Source of the DNA: Scandinavium sp036271055
GTDB taxonomy: Bacteria > Pseudomonadota > Gammaproteobacteria > Enterobacterales > Enterobacteriaceae
Direction of reading: 5' to 3'
Length of the DNA stretch: 64,000 nucleotides
Assembly: GCF_036271055.1 (NCBI RefSeq)
Contig: NZ_DATBBJ010000087.1
Span: 62,001-126,000, forward strand
Part shown: positions 8,438 to 16,795 of the stretch, piece after piece
Position numbering within the stretch: the first letter of the stretch is position 1
How the letters are laid out: each line of letters starts with the position of its first letter
Program-made: the position numbers and the translations under genes
The notes under the pieces: model-generated
Databases searched by the model: none
Seen by the model: only the letters and a program-made list of their open reading frames with translations
Told to the model about the DNA's origin: nothing

Positions 8438-9178
8438 ATGATGCAAACCGTTTTAGTGACCGGCGCGGCAGCCGGAGTGGGTAATGTCATTGCCGCCAGC
8501 CTACTTGAGCAGGGCTTCCAGGTGGTGCTGACTGACGTTGACGCGGAACGTGCGCAACAGGCAGCCGATCGTCTTGATAACGGCGAGGGGAGTGTGCTGG
8601 CACTTGGGCTGGATATTCGCCAGCCGCAGGATTTTGACCGCGCACTGGCCGCCACGCTCGATAAATTTGGCAGCCTCGAAGTGCTGGTGAATAACGCCGC
8701 ACTGACGCTGGCAACGCCAGTGATGGACATCAGCGTTGAGGAATTCGACCGGGTGATCACCACCAATCTGCGCGGCACGTTCGTTGGCTGCCAGACGATG
8801 GGGCTCTATTTCGCACGCCAGGGCTACGGACGCATTATCAATCTCGCGTCGTTGGCCGGACAAAACGGCGGCACGGCTTCGGGGGCGCATTATGCGGCGT
8901 CGAAAGGCGGGATTCTGACTCTGACTAAAATCTTTGCCCGTGAGCTGAGCAAATCCGGCGTGACGGTCAACGCCATTGCGCCAGGCCCGATTGACTCACC
9001 AATGGTGCACGCGCTGGTGCCGGAAGAAAAAATGGCGGGGCTGTTGCAGATGATCCCGGTTGGCAATCTGGGCGATGCGGCTTTTATCGCTCAAGCCGTG
9101 GCGTTGCTGGCTTCACCGCAGGCGTCGTTTGTCACCGGGGCGACCTGGGACATCAACGGCGGCCTGTTTATGCGCTAA
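8438..9178 (+). CDS. iacE: Short-chain dehydrogenase/reductase (IacE)
   Basis: This 246-residue SDR has the cofactor motif TGAAAGVG near the N-terminus, NNAA after strand 4, the catalytic Ser in NLASLAG, and the YxxxK pair in YAASKGG. In published iac schemes IacE acts on an oxindole intermediate between IacA and the dioxygenase; the exact reaction is inferred from family and position. AAGGAGCG precedes tandem ATG codons at 8438 and 8441. The gene is tightly packed between iacD and iacF (9 bp). Confidence 0.88.
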   Translation: MMQTVLVTGAAAGVGNVIAASLLEQGFQVVLTDVDAERAQQAADRLDNGEGSVLALGLDIRQPQDFDRALAATLDKFGSLEVLVNNAALTLATPVMDISVEEFDRVITTNLRGTFVGCQTMGLYFARQGYGRIINLASLAGQNGGTASGAHYAASKGGILTLTKIFARELSKSGVTVNAIAPGPIDSPMVHALVPEEKMAGLLQMIPVGNLGDAAFIAQAVALLASPQASFVTGATWDINGGLFMR

Positions 9179-9187
9179 GGAGCGACC

Positions 9188-10120
9188 ATGCTGACACTCA
9201 ACGTTATCCGGCGGGAGTTACAGGGCGATGTGGTCCTGCTGACCCTGGCGCATGCCGAAGGCATCGAACTGCCGCCATTCAGCGCCGGGGCGCATATCGA
9301 TCTGCATCTCACCGAGGAATTGGTGCGCCCGTATTCGCTATGCGGCGACCCGCAGGACAAACATCACTATCAGCTCGGCATTCTGAAAGACAGCAAATCT
9401 CAGGGCGGTTCGCTAGCGGCACATACGCTGCGCGAAGGCGATGTGATTGATGTCAGTGAGCCGCGCAATCTGTTTACGCTCGACGAACAAGCGAACCACA
9501 GTCTGTTGATTGGCGGCGGGATTGGCATCACGCCGATGCTGGCGATGGCCGCCGAACTGCACGCCGCTGGGCGTTCTTTCACGCTTCATTACTGCGCCCG
9601 TTCGCGTTCACAGGCGGCATTTATTCCTCAACTGGAAAACGCGTTGTTTGCTGAACAGGTACGGCTGCATTTCAGCGATGAACAGCGTCTGAATCTCGAC
9701 GCGGTGCTGAGCGACGTGCCGCCGAATACGCATGTTTACGTGTGCGGCCCAACGCGGTTGATGGACGCGGTCAACGAGCGGGCAACACACCACGGTTATC
9801 TGCCGGAACAATGCCATCAGGAATGTTTCAGCGCCGAAGTGCAAACCGGCGGGGCCGCGTTTGAGGTGTTTGCGGCAACCAGCGGCATCACCGTTCAGGT
9901 GCTGGAAGACCAGACCATAGTGGAAGCGCTGGCCCAGGCCGGGCTGAAAGTGACGGTTTCCTGCAAGCAGGGGATTTGCGGTAGCTGTCTAACCGACGTG
10001 CTGGAAGGTGAGCCAGATCACCGTGATAGCTATCTCACCGATGAAGAAAAAGCCGATGGCGACCAGATGTTGCTCTGCTGTTCACGGGCAAAGTGCGGCC
10101 GCCTGGTTATCGATTTGTAA
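9188..10120 (+). CDS. iacF: Ferredoxin reductase of the IacCD dioxygenase (IacF)
   Basis: This 310-residue reductase has three parts: an FMN/FAD-binding barrel (RPYSLCG near 45), an NAD-binding domain (GGGIGITPMLAMA near 110), and a C-terminal plant-type [2Fe-2S] ferredoxin with Cys residues in CKQGICGSC and a distal Cys in LLCCSRAK. This is the phthalate dioxygenase reductase layout. It should pass electrons from NAD(P)H to the IacC Rieske centre. AAGGAGCG precedes the ATG, and iacG follows after 10 bp. Confidence 0.9.
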   Translation: MLTLNVIRRELQGDVVLLTLAHAEGIELPPFSAGAHIDLHLTEELVRPYSLCGDPQDKHHYQLGILKDSKSQGGSLAAHTLREGDVIDVSEPRNLFTLDEQANHSLLIGGGIGITPMLAMAAELHAAGRSFTLHYCARSRSQAAFIPQLENALFAEQVRLHFSDEQRLNLDAVLSDVPPNTHVYVCGPTRLMDAVNERATHHGYLPEQCHQECFSAEVQTGGAAFEVFAATSGITVQVLEDQTIVEALAQAGLKVTVSCKQGICGSCLTDVLEGEPDHRDSYLTDEEKADGDQMLLCCSRAKCGRLVIDL

Positions 10121-10130
10121 GGAGTAACCC

Positions 10131-10625
10131 ATGACACTGCAAACTGAATTTCGTAATGCGATGGCCCAACTCGGGAGCGCGGTTTCGGTGATCACCACCG
10201 ACGGCCCGGCGGGCAAATTTGGCTTCACCGCGTCTGCCGTCTGTAGCGTGACCGACCAGCCGCCCACGCTGTTGGTGTGTATGAACCGCAACTCGTTTGC
10301 GCATGAGCATTTCCGGCGTAACGGCGCGCTGTGCGTGAACGTTTTATCCAGTGACCATCAGGAACTTTCCGGCATTTTCGCCAACGCCGGTTTGCGTTCT
10401 GAGCAACGTTTTCTACACGACAACTGGCAGGTGCTCGCCAGCGGTGCGCCGGTACTCAGCTCGTCGGTGGCGAGCTTTGACTGCCTGATCGCCGACTGTC
10501 ACGAAGTGGGCAGCCACTCGGTCTTTTACTGTCAGGTGCAGGCGATCCGCATCAGCGAACAGCCGCGCGGGTTGGTCTATTTCAACCGTCGTTATCATGC
10601 TGTTGGGCATGACGTCGAGGCGTAG
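10131..10625 (+). CDS. iacG: Flavin reductase (IacG)
   Basis: This 164-residue protein has the split-barrel flavin reductase fold (GSAVSVITTDGPAGKFGFTA at the N-terminus, PPTLLVCMNRNSFAH after it). Enzymes of this family reduce free FMN or FAD with NAD(P)H. Here it should supply reduced flavin to IacA. The ATG is preceded by AAGGAGTAACCC. It is the last of the nine contiguous iac enzyme genes; the transporter gene starts 30 bp later. Confidence 0.9.
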   Translation: MTLQTEFRNAMAQLGSAVSVITTDGPAGKFGFTASAVCSVTDQPPTLLVCMNRNSFAHEHFRRNGALCVNVLSSDHQELSGIFANAGLRSEQRFLHDNWQVLASGAPVLSSSVASFDCLIADCHEVGSHSVFYCQVQAIRISEQPRGLVYFNRRYHAVGHDVEA

Positions 10626-10655
10626 GCCCCCCCTTAAAAACAGAGGCAACGCGTA

Positions 10656-11984
10656 ATGAGCAATGTGGCAACTGAAAGTAACGTTACCGTCGCGGCAGGC
10701 AGCCATGACGCGCAGCAAATGCGCAAACTGGTGTGGGCTTCGGTGCTGGGCAATGCGCTTGAATGGTATGACTTTTTTCTCTATGGCACCGCAGCGGCGC
10801 TGGTGTTTGGCCCGCTGTTCTTCCCGGTTGGCGGCGACCCGTTGCAGGGCACGCTGCTGGCGTTTTCCGGTTTTGCGGTAGGTTTTCTGGCGCGTCCTCT
10901 GGGCGGGATAGTGTTCGGGCACTTAGGCGATCGCTATAGCCGAAAAATGACGCTGATCATGACGTTAACCCTGATGGGGGCCACGACCTTTGTGATTGGC
11001 TTGCTGCCAGTCTATTCGCAGATTGGCCTGTGGGCGCCATTATCGCTGATCATCCTGCGCTTTTTACAGGGTGTGGCGTCGGGCGGCGAATGGGGCGGTG
11101 GGGTGCTGATGCTCAGTGAAAACGCGCCAGCAGCAAAACGAGGGTTTTATACCGCCTGGAGCCAGATGGGTGTGTCCGGTGGTTTCGTGCTCTCGGCCTT
11201 TGCTTTCTGGCTGGTGCAGCAACTGCCAGAAGCCGACATTATGAGCTGGGGCTGGCGCGTGCCGTTCTTGCTGAGCATCGTCATCTTTTTAGTCGGCGTC
11301 TATATCCGCAAAAACATCCGCGAAAGCAAAGCCTTTTCCCAGGCCCGCCCGGAAGAGAAACACGAAAAAATCCCGCTGCTTATTCTGCTGCGCGAACACC
11401 CGAAAGCGCTGTTGCAGGCCATTGCGCTGCGTCTGCCGGAAAACGGCGCGTCCTACATCTTTTTCACCTTCTCGGTGGTGTACGCCAAACACATTGGCAT
11501 CAGTACCGGGGACATCATCAGCGCAGTGTCGCTGGCGATGCTGGTGGAGTTTTTCTCCATTTTATTCTGGGGTGCGCTTTCGGATCGCATTGGCTTGAAA
11601 CCGGTCTATTACATCGGCGTGATTGGTCTGCTGGTGATGGCGTTTCCGTTCTTCTGGCTACTCTCCACAGGCAGCTACGGCTGGGTACTGCTGGCGATGA
11701 TGCTCGGTTTACCGTTTTGCCACGGGGCGATGATTGGCACGCAGCCGTGCATCATGAGTGATCTTTTCCCAGTGCGGGTGCGCTATTCCGGGCTGGCGCT
11801 GGGCCATGAAGTCGGCTCGATTTTTTCCGGTGGCCTTGGGCCAATGCTGGCGGTGGCGCTGCTGATGGAATTTGATGCCGCCTGGCCGGTTTCTTTATTG
11901 CTGGTGGTTTACGCGCTATTGGCGTGGATTGCGCTGCGCAGCCTGCCATCGGACAACACCAAAAAGCAAAGGAGTGAAGTATGA
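10656..11984 (+). CDS. MHS-family MFS transporter, probable indole-acetate or aromatic acid importer
   Basis: This 442-residue membrane protein has about 12 hydrophobic segments and the signature of the metabolite:H+ symporter family: GNALEWYDFFLYG in helix 1, GHLGDRYSRK in the loop after helix 2, and GGEWGGG in helix 5. Relatives carry shikimate, 2-oxoglutarate or proline/betaine by proton symport. Its place between iacG and catB makes import of indole-3-acetate the simplest proposal, though another aromatic acid is possible. Its stop overlaps the catB start by four bases. Confidence 0.85.
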   Translation: MSNVATESNVTVAAGSHDAQQMRKLVWASVLGNALEWYDFFLYGTAAALVFGPLFFPVGGDPLQGTLLAFSGFAVGFLARPLGGIVFGHLGDRYSRKMTLIMTLTLMGATTFVIGLLPVYSQIGLWAPLSLIILRFLQGVASGGEWGGGVLMLSENAPAAKRGFYTAWSQMGVSGGFVLSAFAFWLVQQLPEADIMSWGWRVPFLLSIVIFLVGVYIRKNIRESKAFSQARPEEKHEKIPLLILLREHPKALLQAIALRLPENGASYIFFTFSVVYAKHIGISTGDIISAVSLAMLVEFFSILFWGALSDRIGLKPVYYIGVIGLLVMAFPFFWLLSTGSYGWVLLAMMLGLPFCHGAMIGTQPCIMSDLFPVRVRYSGLALGHEVGSIFSGGLGPMLAVALLMEFDAAWPVSLLLVVYALLAWIALRSLPSDNTKKQRSEV

Positions 11985-13096
11985 GTTTCACCATTGAGTC
12001 CATCGCCTGCTGGCTGGTGGATATCCCCACGGTTCGCCCGCACAAACTGTCGATGACGACAATGGGCTGCCAGACGTTGACCATTGTGCGCATGACCTGC
12101 GCACAGGGCGTGGTTGGCTGGGGGGAAGCGACCACTATCGGCGGGTTGAGCTACGGGGCGGAAAGCCCGGAAAGCATTAAATCCGCGATCGAAACCTATC
12201 TTGCACCGTTGTTATGTGGCCAAACATTCAGCGGTGCGGCGGCGCTGGCCGAAAAGATGAACGCCAGTGTGAAGGGCAATACTTTTGCTAAATCGGCACT
12301 CGAAACCGCGTTTCTCGATGCGCAGGGCAGAGCGTTGGGTGTTCCCGTCAGCACGTTATTGGGCGGCGCATTAAGTGACCGCCTGCCGGTGCTGTGGACG
12401 TTGGCGAGCGGTGATACCGAAAAGGATATCGACGAGGGCAAGCGTCTGTTAGCCGAAGGGCGGCACGACACCTTCAAACTCAAAATCGGCGCGCGCGAGT
12501 TGGCGACCGATATCCGTCACGCGCTGGCGATTAAAGCGGCGTTGGGTGATGACGTCAGCATTCGCGTCGACGTCAATCAGGCCTGGGATTTGACCACCGC
12601 TATCAAAGGTATGACCGCGCTGCAGGACGGCGGTATCGACCTGGTGGAGCAGCCGATCCCGCTATGGAACCGACAAGGCTTAATCGCGCTCAGTCAGCGC
12701 TTTTCTGTGCCGATTCTGGCAGATGAAGCCGTAGCCACCAGCCACGACGGTTATGCACTGGCGAACGGCGGTTTCACGGGCGCTTACGCCCTGAAAATTG
12801 CCAAAGCAGGCGGCCCGGTTCAGGCACTGAAACTGGCGTATGTGGCGCAGGCGGCGGGTGTCGCGCTGTATGGCGGCACGATGCTGGAAGGCACGCTTGG
12901 CACCGTCGCCTCATTGCACGCGTGGTCCACGGTGAAAATGCAGTGGGGCACCGAGATGTTCGGCCCGCTGTTGTTGAAAGATGACATCGTGGTGCGTCCC
13001 CTCGATTTCAGTGACGGACAGGTGACGCTGCCGCAAGGTCCAGGACTCGGCATCGAAATCGACAACGAAAAACTTCGCCATTACGCGCGTAAATAA
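11981..13096 (+). CDS. catB: Muconate cycloisomerase (CatB)
   Basis: This 371-residue enolase-superfamily enzyme converts cis,cis-muconate to muconolactone, the second step of the catechol ortho pathway. Visible active-site pieces are the KxK motif in FKLKIGAR, the metal ligands in VDVNQAWD, LVEQPIP and ILADEAVA, and the distal Lys in YALKIAKAGG. It is translationally coupled to the transporter gene by an ATGA overlap and is followed 12 bp later by catC. A closely related chloromuconate or dipeptide-epimerase activity is unlikely given its neighbours. Confidence 0.92.
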   Translation: MSFTIESIACWLVDIPTVRPHKLSMTTMGCQTLTIVRMTCAQGVVGWGEATTIGGLSYGAESPESIKSAIETYLAPLLCGQTFSGAAALAEKMNASVKGNTFAKSALETAFLDAQGRALGVPVSTLLGGALSDRLPVLWTLASGDTEKDIDEGKRLLAEGRHDTFKLKIGARELATDIRHALAIKAALGDDVSIRVDVNQAWDLTTAIKGMTALQDGGIDLVEQPIPLWNRQGLIALSQRFSVPILADEAVATSHDGYALANGGFTGAYALKIAKAGGPVQALKLAYVAQAAGVALYGGTMLEGTLGTVASLHAWSTVKMQWGTEMFGPLLLKDDIVVRPLDFSDGQVTLPQGPGLGIEIDNEKLRHYARK

Positions 13097-13108
13097 AAGG
13101 ACATCAGC

Positions 13109-13396
13109 ATGCTTTTTAAAGTGGAAATGCAGGTCAATATTCCATCGTCGTTGCCACAGGCACAGGCCGACGAAATTAAAGCCAAAGAAAAAGCGTATTC
13201 GCAACGTTTACAGCGCGAAGGCAAATGGCTGCATATCTGGCGCGTGGTGGGGCAATACGCCAACGTCAGTATTTTTGACGTGGCAGATAATCAGGAACTT
13301 CACGAGCTATTAACGGCGTTACCGCTTTACCCGTATATGGAAATAACGGTGCAGCCATTGTGTCTGCACCCGTCATCAATTGAAAACGAGCAGTAA
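13109..13396 (+). CDS. catC: Muconolactone delta-isomerase (CatC)
   Basis: This 95-residue protein matches the small decameric muconolactone isomerases in length and pattern (MLFKVEMQVNIPSSLP at the start; GKWLHIWRVVGQYANVSIFD in the middle, with the conserved active-site region). It converts muconolactone to 3-oxoadipate enol-lactone. AAAGGACATC precedes the ATG. It sits between catB and catA. The enol-lactonase that acts next is not in the window. Confidence 0.93.
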   Translation: MLFKVEMQVNIPSSLPQAQADEIKAKEKAYSQRLQREGKWLHIWRVVGQYANVSIFDVADNQELHELLTALPLYPYMEITVQPLCLHPSSIENEQ

Positions 13397-13437
13397 TCAC
13401 ACATTAAAATAACCTTACCCTACAAGAGGAATACGCA

Positions 13438-14364
13438 ATGTCAGTGAATCCGGCAAAACAAACAGAACTGGAAACGTTACTTGCTATCAGCAGCGGCTTA
13501 AACTCGGCTCAAGGGAACGTGCGTTTTAAAGCCATCATGCATCAAGTGCTCGGCGATTTGTGTCAGACCATTAAAAAGTTCGATATCACCGACGAGGAAT
13601 TCTGGCTGGCGGTGAATTATCTCAACGAACTGGGTGAGCGCAAAGAAGCGGCGCTGTTGGCGGCGGGCTTGGGGCTTGAACACTATCTTGATATGCGCGC
13701 CGATGAAAAAGAGGCCGCCGCCGGGAATGATATCGGCACGCCACGCACCATTGAAGGGCCGCTGTATGTCGCTAATGCGCCGCTGAGTAAAGGTTTTGCC
13801 CGCATGGATGACGGCAGTGAAAAAGCCGAAGCTATGTGGCTGCACGGACAGGTAACGGATCTGGACGATCAACCGGTGGCGGGCGCGATTGTCGATATCT
13901 GGCATGCCAACACCCACGGCGGTTACTCCTTCTTTGACCCGTCGCAGAGCGAATATAACCTGCGTCGCCGTGTTGAAGCCGATGCGCAAGGACGTTACGC
14001 GGTGCGCAGTATTTTACCTTGCGGCTACGGCTGCCCGCCGGATGGCCCGACGCAAAAACTGCTGACCGGATTAGGCCGCCACGGTAATCGTCCGGCGCAT
14101 GTGCATTTCTTCGTTTCCGCACCGGGTTATAAACACCTGACCACACAGATTAACCTTAATGGTGATGAATACCTGTGGGACGATTTTGCCTTTGCGACGC
14201 GCGAAGAATTGATTGCCGATCCGATTAAAATTACTGACAGCAAACTGGCGCAGGAACGCGATATTAACGAGCCACATACCGAAGTGAGTTTTAATTTCTC
14301 ACTGGTCAAAGCCAGCGAGAGTGAAGAAGAAAATCGCGGGAAACGTGCCCGCGTGAAAGAATAA
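13438..14364 (+). CDS. catA: Catechol 1,2-dioxygenase (CatA)
   Basis: This 308-residue intradiol dioxygenase opens catechol to cis,cis-muconate. After an N-terminal helical linker domain (about 1-105) the catalytic barrel carries the iron ligands: Tyr in IEGPLYVANAP, Tyr in LPCGYGCP, and two His in RPAHVHFF. The C-terminus ends in a charged tail (SESEEENRGKRARVKE). AAGAGGAA precedes the ATG, 41 bp after catC. It is the last gene of the operon; a strong hairpin follows. Confidence 0.95.
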   Translation: MSVNPAKQTELETLLAISSGLNSAQGNVRFKAIMHQVLGDLCQTIKKFDITDEEFWLAVNYLNELGERKEAALLAAGLGLEHYLDMRADEKEAAAGNDIGTPRTIEGPLYVANAPLSKGFARMDDGSEKAEAMWLHGQVTDLDDQPVAGAIVDIWHANTHGGYSFFDPSQSEYNLRRRVEADAQGRYAVRSILPCGYGCPPDGPTQKLLTGLGRHGNRPAHVHFFVSAPGYKHLTTQINLNGDEYLWDDFAFATREELIADPIKITDSKLAQERDINEPHTEVSFNFSLVKASESEEENRGKRARVKE

Positions 14365-14376
14365 AACAGGCAAGAT

Positions 14377-14418
14377 GGCGGGGCGCTTAAAAGACGCGAC
14401 CCCGCCGTAATTTTTTAT
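14377..14418 (+). terminator. Terminator of the iac-cat operon
   Basis: GGCGGGG and CCCCGCC arms enclose a loop and are followed by a T-rich run, starting 12 bp after the catA stop. It overlaps the end of the convergent ydeP-like gene. Confidence 0.8.
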
Positions 14419-16703
14419 AAAGGGAGGATCTCTTTCGAACGCAGCGTTATTCTGACCGGCACCGATTTATACGACGGCGTACCGCTGTCTTCATCCCGAT
14501 AATCCAGCGGAACCAGCACGTTGGCTTCCGGATAATAAGCCCCGACCGAACCCGATGCGATGTTATACGCGACGACGGTTATGTCGTTCAGGCTCTGTTT
14601 GCTGCCGGGCAGCGCGGTAGCAATATCCACGCGATCGCCATGCTCCAGGCCCAACTGTTCCATATCGCCTTCATTCATAAACAGTACATCACGTCGCCCA
14701 AACACGCCACGATAGCGGTCATCGAGCGCATAAATGGTGGTGTTGTACTGGTCATGGCTGCGCAGCGTGATCATGCGTAGGGTGTTTTCGCCTTCGCCTT
14801 TTGCATTCTCATCCACGCCGTGGAATATCGAGAACATCGCTTTCCCGGTTGCCGTCGGCCAGACACGTTCGGTCGGCGGCAGCGGCATGCGGAAACCACC
14901 GGGCACGCGGATCCGTTCGTTGTAGTCGGTAAAGCCGGGAATAGTTTTTTCGATCAGATCGCGAATACGGTCGTAATCGGCCACCAAATCCGTCCATGCG
15001 ACTTTGGTATTGGGCAGTGTCGCTTTAGCCATCCCTGCCACAATCGCCGGTTCGGACAGTAACAGCGGTGAGGCCGGTTTCAGCTTGCCGGAAGAGGCGT
15101 GCACCATCGACATTGAATCTTCAACGGTTATCGATTGTTTGCCCGTTTGCTGCATGTCCAGTTCTGTGCGGCCCAGGCACGGGAAAATATAGGTTTCATT
15201 AGCGACCAGCAAATGCGTGCGGTTGAGCTTGGTGCCAACGTGGACGCTGAGATCGAGCTTTTGCATCGCCGGGAAAGCTTGTTCGTGATCGGGCATCGCA
15301 ACGGCGAAATTTCCCCCGAGACAGATCATCGCTTTGGACGAGCCGTCGATCATTGCCTGCGTTGCCGCGACGGCGTCATGACCGTGTTCGGCAGGCGGTA
15401 CAAAACCAAAGACTTCTTCGATGCGCGACAGGAATGCTGGCGTCGGTTTCTCGGTGATGCCGACCGTGCGATTGCCTTGTACGTTAGAGTGCCCGCGCAG
15501 AGGGCAAATCCCTGCGCCCGGTTTGCCGATGTTGCCGCGCATCAACAGCAAATCAGCAATCAACCGCACGTTAGCGGTGCCTTTGTTGTGTTGGGTGACG
15601 CCCATGCCGTAAGTAATGATGGTGGCGTTAGATTTGGCGTAGGCGAGGGCGACGGTTTCCAGATCGGCTCGGGTTAAACCTGATTCCTGTTCAATCGCTT
15701 CCCATGAGGTGGCTGTAATATCAGCGGCAAAATCCGCAAATCCCAGGGTGTGATCCGTAATAAATGCGTTATCCAGTACGTCGCCACTTTCCTTCTCAAG
15801 TTCCAGAAGATGTTTCGCCACGCCTTTTAACGCCGCTGCATCGCCGCCTGCTTTTACCTGAAAATAGGTGGAAGCAATATCGGTCGAACGGTAGGTCGCC
15901 ATCTCGACAACGCTTTGCGGGTCGGCAAAACGTTCCAGCGCGCGTTCACGCAGCGGGTTGAACACAATAATCGGCACGCCGCGACGCGCCAGTTCGTGAA
16001 GCGTGCCCATCATCCGTGGATGGTTCGTTCCCGGATTATGGCCGATAGAAATAACCAGTTCGGTCTTATCGAAATCATCCAGCGAAACGGTGCCTTTGCC
16101 GATGCCAATCGAGCGCGGTAAACCCGTGCTGGTAGCTTCATGACACATATTGGAACAGTCAGGAAAATTATTGGTGCCGAGTTCACGGGCGTAAAGCTGG
16201 AATAAATAGGCCGCTTCATTCGAGGCGCGCCCAGAGGTATAAAATTCAACTTCATCGGCTTTTAACCCGCGCAGGATCTCACCGATACGCGCAAAGGCTT
16301 GCTCCCAAGCCACAGGCCGGAAGGTGTCGCTGGCCTTGTGATACATCAACGGATGCGTCAGACGGCCATAGCCTTCCAGTTCAAAATCACTTTTCGCCAG
16401 CAGAGAAGCCACGGTGTTTTGGGCCAGAAATTCTGGCGTGACGCGCTTGTTAGTGGCTTCCCACGTCACGGCTTTCGCGCCGTTCTCGCAAAACTGAAAC
16501 GTAGATTTATGTTCTTTGTCCGGCCACGCGCAGCCCGGGCAATCAAAGCCATCCGGCTGATTGGTACGCAGCAGTGTGGGAGGTGCATCGAAGGTGTCCA
16601 TCTGCGTACGCACCGCAATTGCGGTGGCTTTCAGCGCACCCCAGCCGCCAGCAGGGCCGTCATAGTGGCGGATCCCAGGGACCGCACGTCGTTTGTTATT
16701 CAT
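14415..16703 (-). CDS. ydeP: YdeP-type molybdopterin oxidoreductase
   Basis: This 762-residue protein matches the FdhF/YdeP family in length and order: a short N-terminal Cys cluster (FDCPGCAWPD, then FCENGAK), the large molybdopterin domains (TSGRASNEAAY, SNMCHEATS, GHNPGTNHPRMMG, YGMGVTQHNKGTANV) and the C-terminal dinucleotide-binding domain. E. coli YdeP is tied to acid resistance under EvgA, and its substrate is unknown. No signal peptide is seen, so it is cytoplasmic. The ATG at 16703 is preferred over one 24 bp upstream because GGGAA precedes it. It faces the iac-cat operon and ends in the same hairpin region. Confidence 0.85.
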   Translation of the reverse strand: MNNKRRAVPGIRHYDGPAGGWGALKATAIAVRTQMDTFDAPPTLLRTNQPDGFDCPGCAWPDKEHKSTFQFCENGAKAVTWEATNKRVTPEFLAQNTVASLLAKSDFELEGYGRLTHPLMYHKASDTFRPVAWEQAFARIGEILRGLKADEVEFYTSGRASNEAAYLFQLYARELGTNNFPDCSNMCHEATSTGLPRSIGIGKGTVSLDDFDKTELVISIGHNPGTNHPRMMGTLHELARRGVPIIVFNPLRERALERFADPQSVVEMATYRSTDIASTYFQVKAGGDAAALKGVAKHLLELEKESGDVLDNAFITDHTLGFADFAADITATSWEAIEQESGLTRADLETVALAYAKSNATIITYGMGVTQHNKGTANVRLIADLLLMRGNIGKPGAGICPLRGHSNVQGNRTVGITEKPTPAFLSRIEEVFGFVPPAEHGHDAVAATQAMIDGSSKAMICLGGNFAVAMPDHEQAFPAMQKLDLSVHVGTKLNRTHLLVANETYIFPCLGRTELDMQQTGKQSITVEDSMSMVHASSGKLKPASPLLLSEPAIVAGMAKATLPNTKVAWTDLVADYDRIRDLIEKTIPGFTDYNERIRVPGGFRMPLPPTERVWPTATGKAMFSIFHGVDENAKGEGENTLRMITLRSHDQYNTTIYALDDRYRGVFGRRDVLFMNEGDMEQLGLEHGDRVDIATALPGSKQSLNDITVVAYNIASGSVGAYYPEANVLVPLDYRDEDSGTPSYKSVPVRITLRSKEILPL

Positions 16704-16795
16704 ATAGATTCCCGCTCGGTGATTCATTTGATGAATTCTACACCTTCGGCGTTAACCATGTGGCAACGGAGTGGAAACAATTTGTAGGGGGGGAT

